A stretch of DNA of 64,000 nt from Saccharum officinarum. Its lineage: Eukaryota > Streptophyta > Magnoliopsida > Poales > Poaceae. The translations under genes were made by a program, and so were the position numbers. The stretch covers positions 22,559,063 through 22,623,062 of the forward strand of contig CM036179.1 in the NCBI GenBank assembly GCA_020631735.1, in the 5' to 3' direction. Shown one piece after another: positions 31,892-42,203 of this stretch. How positions within the stretch are numbered: position 1 is the first letter of the stretch; each line of letters starts with the position of its first letter. Under the pieces are notes generated by a model that ran no database searches, had not been told where the DNA came from, and saw nothing but the letters and a program-made list of their open reading frames with translations.

Positions 31892-33190
31892 TTGTAGATC
31901 TCAATGAGTTTTACAAACTTGTTTGTTTCTCACTTTTATCAGATGAATAAATGACCAAAATAAAAGTTATATATCTCAATGATTGTACAACATTATTGTT
32001 CCTCACTATTTCATTTGAAATCATTTTACTATGACAAAATTCTATTTGAATTCATTTTGAAACTCAAATTTAAAATTACCGAAATGAATTTAGACGAAGA
32101 AATGACCAAAATAAAAGTTGTAGATCTTGATGACTTCTACAACTTTTATATTCATGACTTTTTTAGTTGAAATCATTTTAGGTTTTAAAATCTAGTTTGA
32201 AGTTGTAATTTTTGAAATTCAAAATTTGAACTGTTCAAACTTTGTCACACAGAAATATGAACAAAATAAAATGATAGAGTATGATTTTAGAAAATTTTAG
32301 GAAAAATATCATATTTAGAGTTAGTATGTCTGAGAAAGACTAGTTACAAGTTTTAACCAGAGATTAAAAAGAGAAATCACACTTGTTTATCATAAACAAG
32401 ATTGATTTTCCATGAGCAAGAGTGATTTCTCTTTTTAATATCTGGCTAAAACTTGTAACTAGTCTTTCTCCCACGTACTAACCCTAAATGTGATGCTTTT
32501 TTCTAAAAGAATTTTAAAATCATAATTTATCAAGTTATTGTGTTGATTTTGGTCATCTTTTCATGTGACAAAGTTTGAACAATTCAAAAAATTAAATTTC
32601 AAAAAACTTCAAATCAGATTTTGAAACCCAAAATTATTTTAGCTGAAAAAGTCATGAAAGTAAAAGTTGTAGAACTCCGAGATCTACAACTTTTATTTTG
32701 ATCATTTGTTCATCCGACAAAGTGATAGTAACATTGTTCACAAATTTTACATCTCTCGGATGAATAAATGACCAAAATAAAAGTTGTAGATCTCTATGAG
32801 TTCTATAACTTTGTTGTTGATGACTTTTCATTTGAAATTACTTAGTACCCAAAAATTCTGTTCGAAGTTCTAATATTTTGAAATTCAACATTTGATCTGT
32901 CCAAACAAAAGGCATATGGAAAAATGACCAAAACAAAAGTGGTAAATCTAGATATGTTATACAACTTTGTTGTTGGCATTTTTTCCATTTGAAATTATTT
33001 ATTACCACAAAAATCTATTTGAATTCCTCATATTTTGAAATTTAAATTTTAATTGGTTCAATCATAATCGGACGGAGAAATGACCAAAATAGAAATTATA
33101 GATATCAATGAGTTCTATAACTTTGTTATTGATGACTTATTCAATTGAAATAATTGATTGTTCCAAAATTATTTTAAAAGTTTATTAGAT
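31892..33190 (+). repeat. Degenerate tandem repeat, ATGACCAAAATAAAAGTTG units
   Basis: Six or so copies of a unit of about 150 bp, with core ATGACCAAAATAAAAGTTG then TAGATCTC.ATGAGTTCTA and CAACTTTGTTGTTGATGA, begin near 31895, 31950, 32100, 32760, 32915 and 33075. Spacing and identity are uneven. I associate such repeats with grass DNA transposons, perhaps CACTA, but cannot confirm this. No coding potential; the 63- and similar codon frames are chance. Confidence 0.7.
32101..32706. repeat. Large inverted repeat (foldback), arms about 285 bp
   Basis: Left arm about 32101-32385 and right arm about 32416-32706 are reverse complements with scattered mismatches and small indels; the loop is about 30 bp. 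The inner arms are the clearest (AAAAAGAGAAATCAC against GTGATTTCTCTTTTT, and GACTAGTTACAAGTTTTA against its complement). The outer arms are two oppositely oriented copies of the tandem unit. A transcript would form a long hairpin. Confidence 0.8.
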
Positions 33191-35232
33191 AAAGTAAAAC
33201 AAAAAAATCATACTATATTGGGCCTCAAAATGATGCTCACATTCAGCCCAATTCAAATCCCCTCTCTCTTAGCCCTTGGATCATAAGATGAATGGCTACG
33301 ATTTACCAGACTTCTAACAAAACCTCCTTAAACCCTACCGTGTGCTCCTCGACTCCAGAGCCTCCACTTTTCCCCTTCTCCCCAATCCCTAGCCTCTCCC
33401 TCATGGACTGCTCATCGGAGCCACAGATCCCGCTAGCGGCTGCCCCATCGCTGGATGGAATCGCACCCACCGGTGAGCTGGCTCTAGAGGCTGGCCCTCG
33501 TCGCAGCAACCTCTCGACCACCGCAAGGCGTTGGCGAGGCGAGGATCTGGCGGCAGGTTCTCGGTGCAGCGGCTCCCGGCCATGGCGTGTGTGAACGGCA
33601 GTGGATCCTGCGTGAGTCCCTTGGCGTGGTAGGCCACTTGCTTGGGTCCCAGGCACCGACGAGCTGGCAAGGCAGCAGGCTCCAATCGCGGCGGCATCCA
33701 GGGGCGAGATCCTGTGTGCCTCCATTGCCGCATGAAGCCCCCGTGCGCCTCCCATGCTCTGCTTCTCTACATGCACCGCCGGCCGGTGGCCAGGTCTACT
33801 ACAGCAGCTGCTCCCGCCGCCGGCTCTATTGTCGCCCATGCTTGCTGCATCTTCTGCTTCCGCACACCCGCCACTTCACCAAGCCGACTCCGGTCAAGGA
33901 CGCACTTCCATGTGGATGAACATGAACAATTAAGAAGCTCGTCAGGTGAATGAATGGCGCTCTATGTTTCCTTGCTTTTGATGCTGCAGCTGCCTATGCT
34001 TAAGATGGTGCCTGCTAGTGCTCCTTTTACTGTTGCGTGGTGGTTTGCGATGAATCTTGGTGCCTCACCTTACAGCTGCGAATAGTATGATTTGTACGTA
34101 TGTTCGAGCAAGCTGGAGAATAGGTGCTTGGAAGAATTTCTTGATCGTCTGACAAATACTTGTCTTTCTATTATTACTTTCCTATTTCTTGATCGTGTGA
34201 CGAATGCTGTTCTGCCTCCTTCATGGCTTTGGTGCAGATCTAGGTAGGTCAGCTTTGTCCTGCTCTCTGGATTTTGCCTTCTAGGCAGCAGATCCAGATG
34301 GTATGTCAGTAGTTGTAACCTACTAGTTATTCAATCTCTATATTCAGATTTTAGATGTACTTGCTAGTTGTGACTTGTGATACTTACTAGTTGTGACTTG
34401 TGATAACTTACTAGTTGTGATTTGTGACCTGCTACCTGAGTACCTATAAGTTCTACTGTACTAGTTCGTACTAGTAGGATGGATCTAGCTAGAGTAGTGG
34501 AAATCTAAATTTTATTTGTAAAGGATGTGTTTACTGAACTGCACAAAATATAAATGAATATTCTTGAGAGTTTATTTCCCTGTAACAAATGTGGTAGGCC
34601 CAGCTAGTTCACTTATACTCTATGTATATTTGGGAGATGACTATGACATCAAAGTCCAATAAACACTGATTATCAACTAAATGTGGATTGAATGAAAATT
34701 TCATCACTAGCCTAGTTTTGAAGGGCTAATTTGAACTTGTGTCCTTGTATATGTGTTTTTATATGTGGTTACTATAAATTACTAGTTGAAAGGAATTACA
34801 AGCAATTACATTACAATACCCTCAAAACATTGCATGGTTTGGTGTAGATGGCATTGGCTGCGGCTCCAGCCAGCATTGAGTTAGTCATAATATTCACTAA
34901 TGCCTCTCAACTGCATCCTTGACTAGTGCTGGATCTCAATAGCTGAGTAGTCATTATCACACTTTTTCAAATATTGTTAGAATTGGAGATGATTTTATCA
35001 TTTGTTGCAATAAAAGGGTACATAAATCCAAGTTTCAGAAATACATGGATGAAGTACGAACCAACAAGTTTCAGAAATTTGGCATGGTCTTCAAGTTTGG
35101 AAGCTTTAGAAATAGTAAACTTGTGATTTCAGCACTGTACATAGATCAGAATATTATATCTCTTAAAATTATTGGAATGCAAGCTATAATATTCTATAGA
35201 AAAGATTATTGTTTAGCTTATGCATCAGCTAA
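33191..35232. other. Unclassified DNA with GC-rich exon-like segment
   Basis: A GC-rich block at about 33240-33930, preceded by AGCCCTTGGATCATAAGATG (leader-like wording), is open on both strands: plus 33292-33594 (100 aa) and minus 33839-33303 (178 aa). I recognise neither, and overlapping opposite frames in GC-rich DNA are expected by chance. From 33940 to 35232 it is AT-rich with no gene seen. The segment continues at 54070, because everything between is nested insertions. Confidence 0.4.
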
Positions 35233-36376
35233 TGTTGGCATCTCTTAGGATCGCTTAAGTTAAGTTGTCATCCCTAACACGACACTAGAGATGTTGTTGT
35301 ACTTATGATCATGACACTTATATAAAATATAGAATAAAGGTTATTCGCAAGCGCACAGATAAAAATACACCCATTATAGCATTTCACCCAGGAATGTTTT
35401 AGGTATCGTTATTTATACTTTATCACTAGAAATGGACATGAAATATAAAGGATATAGGCTATAACTTTTACACTCACATGTGATGAGAGAGTAACTAGAT
35501 CACTGTCTTTACTCAGAATAGGGATTCAATCATGTGATAAAGATAATAAGATAAATAGTTCAAGATCATCCTATAAAGGTCCCACAACATTCCCACCCTA
35601 TAGCATTAGCGTTGATTAGAACAAGAGATTAGAGACTAATTTCTAGTTATTCTAATTATAAGTCATAATATACATTGATTAGTACAATTACATCTAGCAG
35701 TCATTGTATCAATTATATTATATCTTCATACAAGAGAAATTTCTAAGGCGGATTAAGAACAAAGCGTAATCTAGCCTTGAAACCAGGTCTTACTAGGTCT
35801 ATATTCGGGGAGTGGACTACAGAGAACTTAATAGGAATATCACACCCGCGATCTATCACTTGATGTCCCGGAATATAGGGTGCATTCGCAGGTAAACAAC
35901 ATATAAGCACCACGCTTACACAATGTCGATCACTCACCCTCTGATCACAAGAATGAGCGCTATACAAACATGTGCTTGAACATAAATATAATCTAACTGT
36001 GCTAGATATATAATCAAAGTAGACAATGATCATTATAACTAAGAATATAGAATCGATTAAAAATAAAGTCATATCAAGTAGAACAATATGATTAACTAGA
36101 ACAAGAATTAGAAGAACAATAAGAACTAGATTAAGAACACGATGAACTAGACGATCAAGTAGATGAATTAGACGAATAAATAGATCAATAATGTTGATAC
36201 AAGAGAGAAATACAGGGCTTTACCGAGCCTCCTTGTGACATGATCCGAAATCCAAACAAAGCTTGTCTAGTCTAATTCTATTCTATCTAGCTATGCCCTA
36301 GGTTTGGTGGAGCTCTAAGGTTATCCTTTCGAGGGACACCTCTTGCTATGATTATAATTGATTGAATATGGAGGGG
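35233..36376 (-). repeat. Athila-type solo LTR, left part (interrupted)
   Basis: Begins TGTTGGCATCTCTTAGG in plus coordinates, with the CAAGCGCACAGAT and GGTATCGTTATTTAT wording shared with the Athila LTRs at 36377 and 51853. It is interrupted at 36376 by a complete Athila element and resumes at 53371. The flanks are GCTAA (35228-35232) and GCTAG (54070-54074), a 5-bp target duplication with one mismatch, so it is an old solo LTR. The minus orientation follows from its TATA region in the right part. Confidence 0.8.
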
Positions 36377-37624
36377 TGTTGACACTTCTTAACGTCACTC
36401 GTGTTAGGTTGTCATCCCCAACATGACACCAAGAGTGTGGTTGTATTATACTCATGTCATTTATTTAAATAAAGATATTATAGTATTTATTCGCAAGCGC
36501 ACAGATAAATACACCTATTGTAGCATTTCTCCCAGATTTTTCTAAGTATCGTTATTTATAATTTTACCAAGGAAAAGAAAATCAAAACAGGACTATATAA
36601 ATAGTTACAATGGTAGTAGAGATAATAATTTGCACTTACTCAATAATAAATATCAAAACAACTAATCACTTGTCATGAAAGGGGTAAGACAAATAAGATA
36701 AATGGTAAATGATAATCATGGGTATTCCAGAGACAAGAGGGAGTTAACATTGTTCAAGTCAAGTAGCCATGGAGATTAATTTAGAGATGTAAATCATAAG
36801 TATTTCTTATTCAATCAGTCTATTAATCAATCTAGCTATACACAATCATCTATGATATAATCAACATGTCATCTATGAACAAGGAACATTATTGAGAGAA
36901 AAGTCAAGAACAGAGTAATGATATCTTCTCTGTAACCACATTCTACTAAGTTCTATACACGAGGAGTGGACTGCAAAGGACTTAACAGGAATGTCACATC
37001 CATGATCTACCACATGGCTAGGAGCATAGAGTGCATTCGTAGACAAGCATAATCTAAGCACCACGCCTACAATATGCCAGCCACTCAATCCTATTCAGAA
37101 TTGGATCAAGCTTTCTACGAACATATTCATAAACTCTCTACGAATCATATTCATATCAAGACGTAGAACAAGAACAATCTCAAGAACAGAATAAAGTTGA
37201 AATATAGAAATATATTGAAGTAGCATAAAGTCAGATGATGATTACAACGAAATTACCAAGTCTCTGATGAATGATCCTGATCCCAAGCAGTTGTTTGCCT
37301 CTACTTGAATCAATCTAGATTAAACTCTAAACTTGAACTAGAACTCTAACTCTCTTTCTCTCTGAAAACCCTAACTTCTGGCCTTGCCTTCACAAATGAG
37401 AAAGAGATGATCTAATTCTTCAACTGATTCCTTGAGAGGAGATCATAGGGGCTGTTTATATAGCCCAGGGCGTTGAACCGCAGCCCTTGGATCAAACCGA
37501 CCTTGGTGTGGGGTTTAGATGCATCCTTAGAGGCGGTATAGGTAGCTTGCAAGAGAAGGAGCCGAGGCGGCACAGGGGAGGGCCGGTCGGCCCCATCTAG
37601 CGACGGTTGGCTCGTGTCGTCTCG
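36377..37624 (-). repeat. Athila 3' LTR, part 1
   Basis: Starts TGTTGACACTTCTTAACG in plus coordinates and matches 51853-53105 closely. On the minus strand, TATATAAACAGCC (about 37450-37465) is the likely LTR promoter. The LTR is split at 37624 by the nested element and resumes at 45029. Confidence 0.85.
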
Positions 37625-38153
37625 TGTCACACCCATTTTTAAGGACAAAAATAGGATGCATAAAAGACTCATGTGCGCCCCAGGAAACAGTCGCACACAT
37701 AAGTTGACAAATTACAAAGTATCATCACAGTGCTTATTACATAATGAATAAGTATTTAAGACATAGTCTTGAACGATAGGTAATAATAACTAATAGTAAT
37801 TCTTCAGCGGAAACTCCACACAGGGACACGGTTGACTGGTTGACACCAAGACTAGTACTCATTCCGATAATCTTCCTCTATATCTTCATCTGTTATGGTG
37901 GAAATAGCAAGGGTGAGTCCATGTCGAACTCAACAAATATAACACAGGGTTCATGAGGCTCAAAAAGGCTAGACATTGTTTAACTGCGTTTAGCTTTTAA
38001 TCATATATTAGCAATTGAGTAGCATCAAGATAAACCACTTCCCATTAAAGAACCAATGATCAATTGTAATAAGGATAATGAATAGCATTAACATGAACAA
38101 ATAATAATCAACAATAATTAAGCATGATAATACAGTATGATCAACTATTCCAT
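37625..38153 (-). repeat. Truncated 3' LTR of the nested chromovirus
   Basis: Homologous to the end of the LTR at 42204-45028 and, more closely, to 59239-61853 (shared GGACACGGTTGACTGG... block at about 37800). Homology stops at about 38149-38153, where TCCAT is common to the LTR and the RNase H end, suggesting a microhomology-mediated deletion. Confidence 0.8.
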
Positions 38154-39728
38154 TGTATTAGTAACAATTCCCAAATTCAAATATTCAAATTCAGCACATA
38201 ACTCACTAGTCATAGACAATGTTCGTATCTCATTGGCATAACTTTTCCTACTAAGAGCATCAGCTACTACATTAGCCTTACCAGGATGATAGTGTATCTC
38301 AATATCATAATCCTTAATCAACTCTAACCATCTGCGTTGCCTCAAATTCAGATCTGACTGAGTGAAAATATACTTCAAACTCTTATGATCAGTGTATATA
38401 TCACTCTTATGTCCAATCAAATAATGTCTCCAAATCTTTAAAGCATGAACTACAGCTGCTAACTCCAAATCATGTGTAGGATAATTCAACTCATGCTTTC
38501 TCAACTGCCTAGATGCATAAGCCACAACTCTGCCTTCTTGCATAAGAACACATCCCAAACCTTGATGAGAGGCATCACAATAAATAGAAAACTTCTTACT
38601 CAAATCTGGCAAAACCAAAACAGGCGCTGTAGTCAACCTCTTCTTCAATTCCTCAAAACTAGCTTGACATTTATCTGACCACACAAACTTGGCATTCTTC
38701 TCTAACAGAGATGTCATAGGTTTAGCAAGTTTAGAAAACCCTTCAATGAACCGTCTGTAATATCCAGCTAATCCCAAGAAACTACGAATCTCGCTAACAT
38801 CAATAGGTGGTTTCCAATTTAATACATCCTTTACTTTACCTGGATCCACTGATATCCCTCCATTAGAAACAATATGACCAAGGAAAGAAACTTCCTTCAA
38901 CCAAAACTCACATTTACTTCGCTTCGCATACAGTTTATGCTCTCTAAGTTTCTGCAATACCAACCTCAAATGTTCAGCATGCTCTTCCTCCGTCTTGGAA
39001 AATACCAGTATATCATCAATAAATACCACCACAAACTTATCCAAATATTCCATAAACACCTTATTCATCATATACATAAAGTATGCAGGTGCATTGGTCA
39101 ATCCAAATGACATAACAGTATACTCATACAATCCATACCTTGTAGTAAAAGCTGTCTTTGGAATATCAGAAACACGAATCTTCAACTGATGATAACCAGA
39201 ACGTAAATCAATCTTAGAGAACACACAAGCACCTCTTAACTGATCAAACAAGTCATCAATCCTGGGCAAAGGATACTTATTCTTGATAGTTACCTCATTT
39301 AGTGACCGGTAATCAACACACATCCTCTGACCGCCATCTTTCTTGTCAACAAAAATAACTGGTGCTCCCCAAGGTGATAAACTAGGTCGAATAAAACCTT
39401 TATCTTGTAATTCTTTAATTTGTTTCTTAAGTTCTTCTAATTCATCTACTCCCATCCTATATGGTCGTTTGGCTATAGGTGCAGTTCCAGGAAGTAATTC
39501 AATAAGAAATTCAATGTCTCGGTCAGGTGGCATACCTGGCAATTCATCAGGGAAGACATCCGGAAATTCCTCAATCACTGAATTCTCCTTAATAGTATCT
39601 TCAAGCTGATTCACCACAGCGGTTGGTTGCTTCTGCACTACTACATCCACATTGATTTTATCTCCATTAGGTGCAGTCACAACTACCACTTTTTGCTGAC
39701 ACTGAATCTCTGCCTGATTTTGCTTCAT
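38145..39728 (-). pseudogene. pol: Nested chromovirus RT-RNaseH, truncated before integrase
   Basis: 527 codons on the minus strand. RT covers [13 protein letters not shown] to the connection, with [12 protein letters not shown] intact. RNase H has [18 protein letters not shown] and [16 protein letters not shown], then [18 protein letters not shown]. It then reads ...[10 protein letters not shown] and stops at once, the stop codon being supplied by LTR sequence at the deletion junction. It follows the upstream segment in the same frame after a TAG at 39729-39731. There is no integrase or chromodomain. It could supply RT only if the nonsense codons were bypassed. Confidence 0.88.
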
Positions 39729-40190
39729 CTAGTCCATACCCAATATCACATCAATACCAGATGTCCTCAACACTATAGGAGTTATCTTAAACTCTACCCC
39801 CCTTAATACCATACTAATTGGAAGACAACGATTACTGGTTTGCATGGTACCTCTAGGTGAATTTACTAAGAGAGGTTCTTTCATAGCTAACATGGGTATA
39901 CTATGCATTTTAACAAAAATGTTGGATATGAATGTATGAGATGCTCCAGAGTCAAAAAGAACAGTTGCGGGAGTGGAATGTACATTGAACGTACCAATCA
40001 TAACTTCTGGTGCATCATGAGTTGTATCAGAAGACACGTGATTCACCCTTCCAGTACCAGATTGCCTCTGGTTGCTCTTCTGGCTCTGAGGAGTCTGCTG
40101 GTTCTGCTTCTCAGGACAATGGTAAGACATATGCCCCTCTTTACCACAGACAAAACATCTAGTAGGCGTGCTGGGAGCACTATTCTTCAT
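39729..40190 (-). pseudogene. gag-pol: Nested chromovirus zinc knuckle and protease
   Basis: Same frame as the neighbouring pieces. It holds a CCHC knuckle (CFVCGKEGHMSYHC) and an aspartic protease with VLFDSGASHTFI, ending GIDVILGMD at an in-frame TAG (39729-39731) where the clade usually has Trp. The stop is therefore consistent with a single G-to-A change. The upstream stop at 40236-40238 separates it from gag. Confidence 0.85.
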
Positions 40191-40235
40191 GGGGGTAACA
40201 TTGGAATTTCCAGTACGAGGAGTCTGTTGCCCAGT

Positions 40236-41033
40236 CTACTGATACTGTTGACGCTGTGGATATGATGAACGCTGTTGTGACTGATTACTTTGCCAATTCT
40301 GGGACCACCTCTGATTCGGATTGCGATTCCACTGGCTAACCGGTCCCTGAAACTTCTGATGAAAACCATGCTGAGAATTAGTGCGCTGACGGTTGTTGCT
40401 TCCTGAGCTTTGTACCTTCATCTTCCTCTTCCTGTCCATCTCTCTGCGCTCATTATCAAGCACAATAGCTTTATTTACCAGCTCTTGAAAACTAGCATAG
40501 TTGTTCCCCTTCAACTGCAAGCGAAGATCATAATAAATTCCCTTCAAGAAAAGACGCTGTCTGTCTGCATCTTCTCTCACTTCATTAGGAGCATAGCGAG
40601 CCAACTGGGTGAACCTGTCATGATATTCACTAACGCTCATCTGTCCCATCCTAAGGTTTCTGAATTCTTCCTGCTTCAGCTCAATTATACCTTCAGGAAT
40701 ATGACGAGCTCGAAAATCTCTAACAAACTCATTCCAAGTGATAGGAGGAGCATTGTCAGGGCGTGCAGCTTGATACGACTCCCACCAAGTCTGAGCTGTC
40801 CCCTGTAACTGACCAGATGCATATAACACCTTCTCTATATCATTGCATTGGGCTATATTCAGCTGTTTCTCCACTGCCCTCACCCAATCATCTGCCGCTA
40901 AAGGATCAGCAGCATGAGAAAACACTGGAGGGCGTCCCTTCAAAAATTCTCCACGCTTATCCCTCACTTGCACAGGCGGTGGTCCTCCTGCAGGGGGATT
41001 GTTCTGCATGTGCTGCATAAACATCTGCATCAT
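40236..41033 (-). pseudogene. gag: Nested chromovirus gag core
   Basis: 265 codons from ATG 41033 to TAG 40236-40238, with the retrotransposon gag core (WVRAVEKQLNIAQC...ARHIPEGIIELKQEEF...SVSEYHDRF) and a Gln/Ser-rich tail. The frame continues past the TAG without a shift into the knuckle/protease segment, so this copy has two nonsense codons but no frameshift across about 960 codons. Confidence 0.85.
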
Positions 41034-42203
41034 CTGGTTCTGTTAATCCAATAAAGTTGTAACTTATACCGTTGGAAAGCTTCTGAAACCCTCTACAACT
41101 TTCTTATAGAACATTTTTCCAAATTCTGTCATTAAGTTAAGGTAAAACAGCAAGATATAATGTCTGTCCAAACAATCTGTCAGCCCTGATGTGGCATCTT
41201 GCAACAGTTATATCTCGAATCTCAGAAATAATATGATGACAAGCCTTACATGGTTGAAAAGATTATGAAATCCTTCACGACTTTTGTGTAGAACACATTT
41301 TCAGATTTTGCAGTTAAGTTGGTCAAAAACAGTGCATAACAGAAACTATTCCAGATTGCTGACAGCACAGATGCGTCGCCTTGTGATTTTCATAAATCCC
41401 AAACCATAATAGATATCAGGGTGGTTCTTACGGTCAGAGAAAGATATTAAAGTCTACTATTGTCCAGAATTTATCTATGATTTTTGGGCATCCAAAAATA
41501 GAGATACAAGCTAAGGTAGACAGACTGCTATATAAAAAAAACAGGATAAGGTAGAAACGAGATTCAAAGACACTAGAGAGATAGATAACACTAATCTTCA
41601 AGTCTTCATGCTTCTTTGCTTTGTGTTGATGAGATATAAGACATGGATCGAGGATAGCCAAAAGATGACAAGAAAGATAAGGTTTGATCTTGAGTTCTTT
41701 GTACCTCCTCATGCCTCGTCGCTTGAGATATTCAGGACTTGCTGTTGTTGATAGCAGATGCTACCCCACTTAACAAAGATCGAGCTACTTCTCAAGACTT
41801 ATACCTTCCGGGCCTACCTTTGAAACACGAGAACAAGAACAACACACAAGCAACACATTCAAGCAAAACAAGCACACATCACATCATCGGTACTACACGT
41901 GCTTCTTCAACAATGGTGGTCATCCTAAGAAAAAATATGGATGATGAAAAGCCATCGAATCTTTGAACCAGGTAAGATCAGAAAACTTTTAGTAAAAACA
42001 ACATAAAACAAAATCCAAGGGAGTAAGAAATAATAGCTCAAAGGAAAGCTATCAAGGAGAGGATACAACAAGACAAGGAAGAGGAATAGTCAAAATCAAT
42101 GAGTCAAGGGATGACAAAATAGTTTTATCGTAAAATAAGTTTTAGAATACGTCCAGTGCTACTTGGCATACGTCCTACAGTCAACACCGCTCTGATACCA
42201 CTC
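41034..42203 (-). other. Leader of the nested chromovirus with Met PBS
   Basis: The PBS is at 42189-42200 (minus TGGTATCAGAGC) beside the LTR end at 42204. The remaining 1.1 kb is AT-rich without a recognisable ORF; frames such as 41712-41434 are unremarkable. In the related element at 17257 this interval holds the H3-tail ORF, which is absent here. Confidence 0.75.

Noticed and set aside
31892..33190. CRISPR-like or satellite array
   Set aside because: Units are degenerate, unevenly spaced and partly inverted; the genome is a plant.
33303..33839. 178-codon minus-strand ORF
   Set aside because: Unrecognised, low complexity, overlaps a plus-strand ORF in a GC-rich block; no supporting signal.
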